From Dyella_A ginsengisoli (GTDB lineage: Bacteria; Pseudomonadota; Gammaproteobacteria; Xanthomonadales; Rhodanobacteraceae), in assembly GCF_044904665.1 (NCBI RefSeq), contig NZ_JADIKM010000004.1, positions 263,362 to 327,361 of the forward strand: a stretch of DNA of 64,000 nt, written 5' to 3'. Every line of letters begins with the position of its first letter. Position 1 is the first letter of the stretch. The notes under the pieces were generated by a model. It worked only from the letters and a program-made list of their open reading frames with translations, was not told where the DNA came from and ran no database searches. The position numbers were made by a program, and so were the translations under genes. Positions 58,266 through 64,000 of the stretch are shown here, one piece after another.

Positions 58266-60272
58266 GTGAGCCAACCCAAAGCGTCGGGCCTCGAGCCGCG
58301 CACCGAACTGACCGTCCGTGGCCTGATCATCGGCGTGGTGATCACGGTCGTGTTCACCGCCGCCAATGTGTTCTTCGGCCTCAAGGCCGGCCTCACGTTC
58401 TCCACCTCGATCCCCGCTGCCGTGATCTCGATGGCGCTGCTGCGCGGGTTCAAGAATTCGACGATCCAGGAAAACAACATCGTGCAGACGATCGCCTCGG
58501 CGGCCGGCACGCTGTCGTCGATCATCTTCGTGCTGCCGGGCATGATCATCATCGGCTGGTGGACCGGGTTTCCGTTCTGGCTCTCGTTCGCCATCTGCGC
58601 GCTGGGCGGCATCCTGGGCGTGATGTATTCGATCCCGCTGCGCCGCGCGCTGGTCACCGGCTCGGACCTGCCGTACCCGGAAGGCGTGGCCTGCGCCGAG
58701 GTGCTCAAGGTGGGCGCCGGTGACGACACCACCGACAGCGCTACCGAGGACAGCCGCGCCGGCCTGCTCGCCGTGCTGTGGGGCGCGATCGTCTCGGCGG
58801 TGTTCGCGGTGGTGGTGGCGACGCAGATCTTCGCCTCCGACGTGGTGAAGTACTTCAAGGTCAATGACCGCGGCGGCGTCACCGGCTTCGACTTCGGGCT
58901 GTCGTTCGCGCTGTTCGCGATCGGCCACCTGGTCGGCATCTCGGTGGGCATCGCCATGCTGGTCGGTGCGCTGATCGGCTGGGGCTGGGGCGTGCCGCAT
59001 TACGCCGCGCTGGCCGGCGGCACCGGCGCCATCGCCGAGCTCGCCCAGGCCACCTGGAGCCACAAGGTGCGCTACGTGGGCGCCGGCGCCATCGCGGTAT
59101 CGGCGATCTGGACCCTGGCCAAGCTGGTCAAGCCGGTCGCCAGCGGCCTGGCCGGCGCCATGGCCGCCAATCGCGTGCGCAAGGCCGGCCAGGCCGACAC
59201 CCTGCCGCGCACCGAGCGCGACATGCCGATCGGCCTCGTCGGCCTGATCACGCTGGCCTGCTTCGTGCCGATCGCCTGGCTGCTCGGCCACTTCGCCAAC
59301 GTCAGCGGCCTGGGCAGCGCGGTCGGCATGCTGGCGGTGGGCGGCGTGGCGTTCGTGGTGCTGATGGGCTTCTTCGTCTCCACCGTGTGCGGCTACATGG
59401 CCGGCCTGATCGGTTCGTCCAACAGCCCGCTGTCGGGCGTGGGCATCCTGGTGGTGATCTGCTCCTCGCTGCTGCTCACGGCGTTCGTGCAGCCGCATCT
59501 GGCGCCGGACACCGGCAAGGCGCTGGTGGCGTTCTCGCTCTTCGTCACCGCGGTGGTGTTCACCGTGGCGGCCATCGCCAACAACAACCTGCAGGATCTC
59601 AAGACCGGCCAGCTGGTCGACGCCACGCCGTGGAAACAGCAGGCGGCGCTGATCGTGGGTGTGATCGCCGGCGCGGCGGTGATCCCGCCGGTACTGGACC
59701 TGGTGAACCAGGCCTACGGCTTCCTCGGCGCGCCGGGCGTGAACCCGGCCACCGCGTTGCCGGCACCGCAGGCCGGGCTGATCTCGGCGCTGGCGCAGGG
59801 CGTGATCCAGGGCAACATCGACTGGAGCCTGATCGAGGTGGGCGCGCTGATCGGCGCCGGCATCATCGTGATCGACGAAGTGCTGGCCCGCGTCAGCCGC
59901 TTCCGCCTGCCGCCGCTGGCGGTGGGCCTGGGCATCTACCTGCCCACGGTGAGCACGCTGATGGTGGTGGTCGGCTCCATCGTGGGCTGGGTCTATGACC
60001 GCCAGGCCGACAAGGGCCCGCGCGCCGAACCGGTGAAGCAGCTCGGCGTGCTGCTGGCCTCCGGCCTGATCGTGGGCGAGAGCATCATCGGCGTGGTGAT
60101 CGCCGCCATCGTCGCCTTCGCCGACAAGCTCGGCCTCAACAAGGACGGCCCGCTCGCCCTGGTCAGTCCCAGCTTCGCCCATATCGCCGTGTGGCTCGGC
60201 GGCGGCGCCTTCGCCATCGTGGTGTTCGTGCTGTACCGCTGGGTCGGCCGGATGGGCCGGGCAGGGGCGTAA
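58266..60272 (+). CDS. OPT-family oligopeptide transporter
   Basis: A membrane transporter of 668 residues with about 15-16 predicted helices. The family mark ENNIVQTIASAAGTLSS near residue 85 and the SGSDLPYPEGVACAEVLK-like segment (TGSDLPYPEGVACAEV) are clear. Bacterial OPT proteins take up peptides or metal chelates with protons. A GTG start with GGGGAG nine bases upstream fits the family N-terminus. It stands alone between the esterase and yajD genes. Confidence 0.94.
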   Translation: MSQPKASGLEPRTELTVRGLIIGVVITVVFTAANVFFGLKAGLTFSTSIPAAVISMALLRGFKNSTIQENNIVQTIASAAGTLSSIIFVLPGMIIIGWWTGFPFWLSFAICALGGILGVMYSIPLRRALVTGSDLPYPEGVACAEVLKVGAGDDTTDSATEDSRAGLLAVLWGAIVSAVFAVVVATQIFASDVVKYFKVNDRGGVTGFDFGLSFALFAIGHLVGISVGIAMLVGALIGWGWGVPHYAALAGGTGAIAELAQATWSHKVRYVGAGAIAVSAIWTLAKLVKPVASGLAGAMAANRVRKAGQADTLPRTERDMPIGLVGLITLACFVPIAWLLGHFANVSGLGSAVGMLAVGGVAFVVLMGFFVSTVCGYMAGLIGSSNSPLSGVGILVVICSSLLLTAFVQPHLAPDTGKALVAFSLFVTAVVFTVAAIANNNLQDLKTGQLVDATPWKQQAALIVGVIAGAAVIPPVLDLVNQAYGFLGAPGVNPATALPAPQAGLISALAQGVIQGNIDWSLIEVGALIGAGIIVIDEVLARVSRFRLPPLAVGLGIYLPTVSTLMVVVGSIVGWVYDRQADKGPRAEPVKQLGVLLASGLIVGESIIGVVIAAIVAFADKLGLNKDGPLALVSPSFAHIAVWLGGGAFAIVVFVLYRWVGRMGRAGA

Positions 60273-60323
60273 GCTGCCCGTGGGATCGGCGGCGCGCTGG
60301 CGTCCGCCGATCCCATCCCGATG

Positions 60324-60380
60324 CGTCACCCCGGCGCATCCCGAAAAGGGGACAAGGGCCGGGGTCCAGCGTCTTCTCTC
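60324..60380. repeat. Short hairpin repeat, copy 2
   Basis: CGTCACCCCGGCG ... GGCCGGGGTCCAGCGTCTTC, related to the unit at 29828 and ending in the same GGGGTCCAGCGTCTTC. The insert between arms is longer here. It lies between the OPT and yajD genes. Confidence 0.55.
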
Positions 60381-60416
60381 CAGCCTCCGCCGAACGACAA
60401 GTCGAAACCCGTTGCC

Positions 60417-60782
60417 ATGCCTCCCATCAACACCAGCAAACTTGATCGCGTCGTCGCCGACGCCCGCCGCGCCGCCGAACAGCGCGGCCACGGCTATCGC
60501 GACCGCGCGCTGAAGATGTACCCGTGGATCTGCGGCCGCTGCGCCCGCGAGTTCGACCGCAGCAACGTGCAGCAGCTCACCGTGCACCACCGCAACCACA
60601 ACCACGACGACAACCCGGCCGACGGCAGCAACTGGGAGCTGCTGTGCGTGTACTGCCACGACAACGAGCACCAGCGTTACCTCGACTACGACACCGGCAC
60701 TCTCGACACCGGCGACACCCAGGCCCCCGCCACCGGCAACCCCTTCGCCGACCTCAAGGCGATGCTGGAGCGCAAGAAGTAG
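60417..60782 (+). CDS. yajD: HNH nuclease YajD
   Basis: A 121-residue protein with an HNH fold: CGRCAREF, LTVHHRNHNHDDNP and the NWELLCVYCHDNEH block, with four cysteines placed for a structural zinc. This is the YajD family; its DNA substrate and role are unknown. Length is normal. REP hairpins follow. Confidence 0.93.
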   Translation: MPPINTSKLDRVVADARRAAEQRGHGYRDRALKMYPWICGRCAREFDRSNVQQLTVHHRNHNHDDNPADGSNWELLCVYCHDNEHQRYLDYDTGTLDTGDTQAPATGNPFADLKAMLERKK

Positions 60783-60793
60783 CAGCACGCTCC

Positions 60794-60968
60794 TGAAGGA
60801 GCGACTTCAGTCGCGATGCTTTTTGTCAGCGGCCTGCGGCCCGCATAGCTGCGCCGCGCACATCATGTTGTGTGACCAGCTCGCGCTGTATCGCCAAACG
60901 CATCGCCCGCGAGCGGGCTCCTACCAGAGCATCGCCCACTGTAGGAGCGCGCTCGCGCGCGATGCTCT
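60794..60968. repeat. Cluster of three REP-type hairpins
   Basis: Three members of the element described at 22703: AAGGAGCGACTTCAGTCG (plus, from 60796), an inverted GAGCGGGCTCCTAC copy (about 60899-60924) and GTAGGAGCGCGCTCGCG (plus, 60941-60968). The last two face each other over 16 bases. The gap between yajD and the rsmC-like gene holds nothing else that I recognise. Confidence 0.82.
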
Positions 60969-61060
60969 TCCTCCCTCGTGCTTCAGACCCCAATTCCCCA
61001 GCCCGCCCACACCACCCCCGCGTACAATCACGGCCCGCCCGTTGCCCCGAAGCCGTGCCG

Positions 61061-62125
61061 ATGTCCCCTGTAGCCGCCGCCCCCGTCGACGACGTGCTCG
61101 ATGCGCTGTTCCTGCCGCTGGAAGCGGGTGCCCTGCGCCTGCCGACCGACGCCCGCGTGCTGTTCGTGCGCGCCCGTGACGGCTTTCGCCTGCGCGAGAT
61201 GGCGCACTCCGGCTGGCGCGGCGAGCAGAGCTTCAAGCCGTTTGCCGAGGCGTTGGAGCGCAGCCGCTTCCGCGTCGAGGCGCATGTGGAAGGCGAGCAC
61301 TTCGACCTCGTGCTCGTGCTGCCGCCGCGCCAGCGCGACGAAGCACGCGCGCTGTTCGCCCGCGCCGTGCAGCTCGCCGCCCCCGGTGGCGTGGTGCTGG
61401 CCTGCGTGCCGAACGCCGAGGGTGCAAAGTCCGCGCAGGCCGACCTCGCGGCCTTGGCGAAACAGGGCGGGCAACTCTCCAAACACAAATGCCGTGTGTT
61501 CTGGACCGCGCCGCTGGACGGCACGCATGACACCGCGCTGCAAGCCGAGTGGCTCGCGCTGGACACACTGCGCCGCAACGCCGCCGGCTACTGGAGCCGC
61601 CCCGGCCTGTTCGCATGGGATCGCATCGACGCCGCCTCCGCGCTGCTCGCAACCCACCTGCCGCACGACCTCGCCGGCCACGTCGCCGACCTCGGCGTCG
61701 GCTACGGCTACCTCGCCAGCGAGGTGATTGCGCGCTGCCCGGGCGTCGCCGCGCTGGACGGCTTCGAGGCTGAACAGCGCGCGCTGGAACCGGCGCAGCG
61801 CAACTTGGCCGAGGCGCAGGCCAGGGCAGGGCGCAGCGTTGCCGTGGCGCTGCACTGGCACGACGTCACCGCCGGCCTGCCCGGCCGCTACGACGCCATC
61901 GTCAGCAACCCGCCGTTCCACCTGGGCCGCGCCGACCAGCCGGAACTCGGCCGCGCCTTCATCGCCGCCGCGGCCAGGGCGCTCACGCCACACGGCCAGC
62001 TGTGGCTGGTCGCCAACCGTCACCTGCCTTATGAAGCCACGCTCACCACGCTGTTCAGCGAGGTGCGCGCGGTGGCCGACGAAGGCGGCTTCAAGGTCAT
62101 CACCGCCCGCGGAGTGCGCGCATGA
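61061..62125 (+). CDS. rsmC: rRNA guanine-N2 methyltransferase, RsmC type
   Basis: A 354-residue enzyme with the RsmC/RlmG double-domain layout: an N-terminal inactive SAM-like domain (about 1-170) and an active C-terminal domain with VADLGVGYGYLASEV (motif I) and the catalytic SNPPFH (NPPF of N2-guanine methylases). RsmC methylates G1207 of 16S rRNA; RlmG is the other option. It overlaps the rsuA-like gene by ATGA, and that gene also modifies rRNA, which supports RsmC. Confidence 0.88.
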   Translation: MSPVAAAPVDDVLDALFLPLEAGALRLPTDARVLFVRARDGFRLREMAHSGWRGEQSFKPFAEALERSRFRVEAHVEGEHFDLVLVLPPRQRDEARALFARAVQLAAPGGVVLACVPNAEGAKSAQADLAALAKQGGQLSKHKCRVFWTAPLDGTHDTALQAEWLALDTLRRNAAGYWSRPGLFAWDRIDAASALLATHLPHDLAGHVADLGVGYGYLASEVIARCPGVAALDGFEAEQRALEPAQRNLAEAQARAGRSVAVALHWHDVTAGLPGRYDAIVSNPPFHLGRADQPELGRAFIAAAARALTPHGQLWLVANRHLPYEATLTTLFSEVRAVADEGGFKVITARGVRA

Positions 62126-62820
62126 AACTGGTCAAGCTCATCGCCAACCTGGGCTACGGCAGCCGCAAGGACGTGCAGTGGATGTTCCGCGAGGGCCGCA
62201 TCACCGACGCCGACGGCGAGGTGCTGTACGCCGACGACAAGGTGGAGCACGCGCAGATCCGCCTCGACGGCGAGCCGCTCGATCCGCCCCCCGGCATGGT
62301 GCTGATGATGCACAAGCCGCTCGGTGTCACCTGCTCGCGCAAGGACGGCGGCCGCGTCGTCTACGACCTGCTGCCGCCGCGCTACCGCGTGCGCGATCCC
62401 GCGCTCTCCACCGTCGGCCGCCTCGATCGCGATACCAGCGGCCTGCTCTTGTTCACCGACGACGGCGCCCTGCTGCACCGGATCATCTCGCCCAAGTCCA
62501 ACGTGCCCAAGGTCTACGAGGCCACCCTCGCCAACGACCTGCGCGGCGACGAAGCCGCCACCTTCGCCAGCGGCACCCTGCTGCTGGAATCCGAAACCAC
62601 CCCGCTGCTCCCCGCGGAGCTAGAAGTGCTCGAACCCCGCAAGGCCCGCCTCACCCTGCACGAAGGCCGCTACCACCAGGTGCGTCGCATGTTCGCCGCC
62701 GTGGGCAACCACGTGGAGGCGCTGCATCGGGTGTCGGTGGGCGGGTTGGTCTTGGGCGATCTGCCGGCGGGGGAGTGGCGGATGCTGGGGGAAGGGGCGG
62801 TAGCGTCGATCTTCGGATGA
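62122..62820 (+). CDS. rsuA: 16S rRNA pseudouridine synthase, RsuA type
   Basis: A 232-residue protein with an N-terminal S4 RNA-binding domain (LVKLIANLGYGSRKDVQWMF) and the RsuA/RluB catalytic domain: KPLGVTCSRKD, GRLDRDTSGLLLFTDDG with catalytic Asp about 103, and LHEGRYHQVRRMFAAVGN. RsuA makes pseudouridine 516 in 16S rRNA. Length fits RsuA. Translation is coupled to the rsmC-like gene by an ATGA overlap. Confidence 0.92.
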   Translation: MKLVKLIANLGYGSRKDVQWMFREGRITDADGEVLYADDKVEHAQIRLDGEPLDPPPGMVLMMHKPLGVTCSRKDGGRVVYDLLPPRYRVRDPALSTVGRLDRDTSGLLLFTDDGALLHRIISPKSNVPKVYEATLANDLRGDEAATFASGTLLLESETTPLLPAELEVLEPRKARLTLHEGRYHQVRRMFAAVGNHVEALHRVSVGGLVLGDLPAGEWRMLGEGAVASIFG

Positions 62821-63019
62821 GGTGTCACCGTGCCGGACTGCCCAAGGCCAGCCTTGCCCGGATCAAATCGAACTGCAGGATTGGATGGTTGGATCAGGCT
62901 GCGGCACGGGTGGTAAGTTGCTGTTCCAGCGAGAGGGGACGGCAATCTTCGGCGCACCGAATCGGTGATAGGCCGCAGGATTAGACCGCGGGCTGCAATC
63001 TACATAGCGTTAGGCCTAC
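62821..63019. other. Intergenic, nothing recognised
   Basis: About 200 bases after rsuA with no family-like frame, hairpin or operator that I can support. The GC content falls towards 63000. Confidence 0.4.
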
Positions 63020-63127
63020 ATGGAGGTTTTTCACGTGTTTTTGTCAAAAGCGCATCTTCCACTGATTGTCCTTATCACCATCGGGTATTTTACGACTTAC
63101 GGCGTAAAGGGCGCGGTCAAAGCGTAA
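63020..63127 (+). pseudogene. Short hydrophobic frame next to the IS, small or truncated gene
   Basis: A 35-codon frame starting ATGGAGG and ending in TAA at 63127. It encodes one hydrophobic helix, HLPLIVLITIGYFTTYGV, flanked by basic residues. Base composition is clearly AT-richer than the neighbouring rsuA. The ribosome-binding site is weak (TAGG). Its stop is within about 10 bases of the IS end, so it may be the 5' part of a gene cut by the insertion, or a complete tiny membrane peptide. Low confidence. Confidence 0.3.
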
Positions 63128-63136
63128 GCTCCCCCG

Positions 63137-64000
63137 TCAAGCAGACACTTCAAAAGTAGAACCGCTGGCGGCTTGTTGACGGTACTCGGCGGGCGTCAGG
63201 TCGCCGAGTGATTCGTGAGGGCGTTGCTCGTTGTAGTCGAGCATCCACCAGTAGGCGGCCTCGCGCACATCCTCCAGGCGGGCGAACAAGTGCTGGTCGA
63301 GGACCTCCTCACGGAAGGTCCGGTTGAAGCGTTCGATGTAGGCGTTCTGGTTGGGCTTGCCGGGCTGGATGTACTGGATGGCCACGCCGCTGGCCTTGGC
63401 CCACTGAGTAAATGCCTCGCCCAGGAACTCCGGCCCGTTGTCCGAGCGCAGCACTTGCGGCAATCCGTGGTCGCGTTTGATCTGGTCGAAGATGCGCACC
63501 AACCGCGCCGAAGTGATCGACGTGTCGACCTCGATGTGCAGCGCTTCGCGGTTGAAGTCGTCGACCACGTTGAACGTGCGGAAACGGCGTCCGCAGGCGA
63601 GTGCGTCGCTCATGAAATCGATCGACCACACCGTATCGGGCAGCCGCGGCACGTACAGCGCTACGCGTTCACGCTTGGGAAGGCGGCGCCGTGCGGCCCG
63701 CCGAAGGTTGAGCTTCATGGCCTTGTACACCCGATAGATCCGTTTGGGGTTCCAGTCCGGCCGCGCCTTGCGCAGCTGGGCACAGCACTTCCAGAAACCT
63801 CGACTGGGCCGATCCTCGACCAGGCGAGCCAAGGCAGCGATGAGTTCGGCATCGCGCACTGTCCAATCCAGCGGCGGGCGGTAGTACGCGGCACGCGACA
63901 GTCCGACGCACTCGCAGGACCGGCGTAGCGGCCGCGCGTGCACCTCGACCAGGTACCGCACCGCCTCGCGCTTGCTCGCCGGCCCTACAGTTTTTTTGCG
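63137..64000 (-). CDS. IS3-family transposase OrfB (OrfAB fusion frame), partial
   Basis: The catalytic part of the transposase. The frame is open to the window edge. An HTH_21-type helical region (about 30-100 of the visible product, RPSRGFWKCCAQLRKARPDW) precedes the integrase core with the DDE residues: Asp in VWSIDFMSDAL, Asp in RSDNGPEFL, and Glu in NAYIERFNRTFREEVLD. A GTG at 63961 could start a separate OrfB, but the usual product arises by -1 frameshift on the A7 run at 63991-63997 (minus strand). Looks intact. Confidence 0.92.
   Translation of the reverse strand, partial: RKKTVGPASKREAVRYLVEVHARPLRRSCECVGLSRAAYYRPPLDWTVRDAELIAALARLVEDRPSRGFWKCCAQLRKARPDWNPKRIYRVYKAMKLNLRRAARRRLPKRERVALYVPRLPDTVWSIDFMSDALACGRRFRTFNVVDDFNREALHIEVDTSITSARLVRIFDQIKRDHGLPQVLRSDNGPEFLGEAFTQWAKASGVAIQYIQPGKPNQNAYIERFNRTFREEVLDQHLFARLEDVREAAYWWMLDYNEQRPHESLGDLTPAEYRQQAASGSTFEVSA
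63985..64000 (-). CDS. IS3-family OrfA, last codons
   Basis: On the minus strand GCA AAA AAA CTG TAG ends the OrfA frame at 63985. The A7 run just before lets ribosomes slip back one base into the OrfB frame (ACT GTA GGG). Only the final four codons and stop are inside the window, so the identity rests on the IS3 layout. Confidence 0.7.

Larger units (their letters stand above)
63120..64000 (-). mobile_element. IS3-family insertion sequence, partial
   Basis: The right part of an IS3-type element, with the orfB transposase and the end of orfA, running out of the window at 64000. The right boundary lies between about 63115 and 63136; I cannot place it exactly without the left end for terminal repeats. 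No target-site duplication can be tested here. Confidence 0.88.

Noticed and set aside
58227..60788. Very long minus-strand frame across the OPT and yajD genes
   Set aside because: Same antisense artefact; composition (His, Arg, Ala, Gln) is unlike any protein and the plus strand has two clear genes.
62965..63159. 64-codon plus-strand frame overlapping the IS end
   Set aside because: It runs from intergenic sequence into the antisense of the transposase gene and has no start signal.

Overview
The window is GC-rich chromosomal DNA from a gammaproteobacterium, most likely Xanthomonadales, family Rhodanobacteraceae (Rhodanobacter, Dyella, Luteibacter or Frateuria type). The assignment rests on the gene mix (BglX, GH18 chitinase, DUF3034, DUF3014, YajD, many GGDEF/EAL proteins), the GTAG-type REP hairpins and the NagR-like operators. 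It is inference from content, not a database match. I see no rRNA, tRNA, CRISPR array, prophage or plasmid functions.

Layout. 0.1-6.5 kb: polysaccharide use, with a GH3 beta-glucosidase (bglX) behind a LacI-type palindrome and a secreted GH18 chitinase that shares a control region with tspO; that region holds two NagR-like boxes. 6.5-13.2 kb: an EamA transporter, a DUF5329 protein, a lipoprotein phospholipase D, panE, yjdM, a cytochrome b561/di-haem peroxidase pair and a repeat-rich secreted protein. 13.2-18 kb: two cyclic-di-GMP proteins around an alpha/beta-hydrolase lipoprotein. 18-26.4 kb: DUF3014, an SDR, DUF427, blc, yidH, a bicupin/TetR pair, an SPFH protein with a tiny membrane protein, an aldo/keto reductase and a methyltransferase. 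26.4-27.9 kb: no gene, filled with structured repeats, then a lower-GC orphan gene. 28.7-34.8 kb: a lipid or hydroxy-acid catabolic cluster (acyl-CoA dehydrogenase, APH-type phosphotransferase, histidine phosphatase, two SDRs, an MDR enone reductase) with a divergent LysR regulator. 35.9-40.3 kb: small proteins, thpR, a membrane diguanylate cyclase and an exported methyltransferase. 40.3-44.7 kb: a four-gene operon of cupredoxin, GGDEF-EAL sensor, DUF3034 porin-like protein and lipoprotein truncated haemoglobin. 45-51.2 kb: a lipoprotein, an HDOD protein, an LLM oxidoreductase, a RIO kinase, a Lys-rich microprotein and a CocE-type hydrolase. 51.2-55.4 kb: a LOV-PAS-PAS-GGDEF-EAL protein divergent from an orphan histidine kinase. 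55.6-62.8 kb: yaeQ, an RluA-type synthase, an esterase, an OPT transporter, yajD, and the coupled rsmC-like and rsuA-like genes. The window ends in an IS3-family element whose left end lies beyond position 64000.

How the genes fit together. Five GGDEF-containing proteins (three also with EAL) and an HDOD protein make this stretch dense in second-messenger signalling, with inputs that probably include blue light (LOV) and periplasmic ligands. The two most coherent gene groups are the ACAD/APH/phosphatase/SDR cluster, which I infer to act on 4-hydroxyacyl-CoA by analogy with ACAD10/11 and Pseudomonas Lva enzymes, and the cupredoxin-EAL-DUF3034-haemoglobin operon, which couples exported redox proteins to cyclic-di-GMP. 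Both are hypotheses built on family knowledge and gene order.
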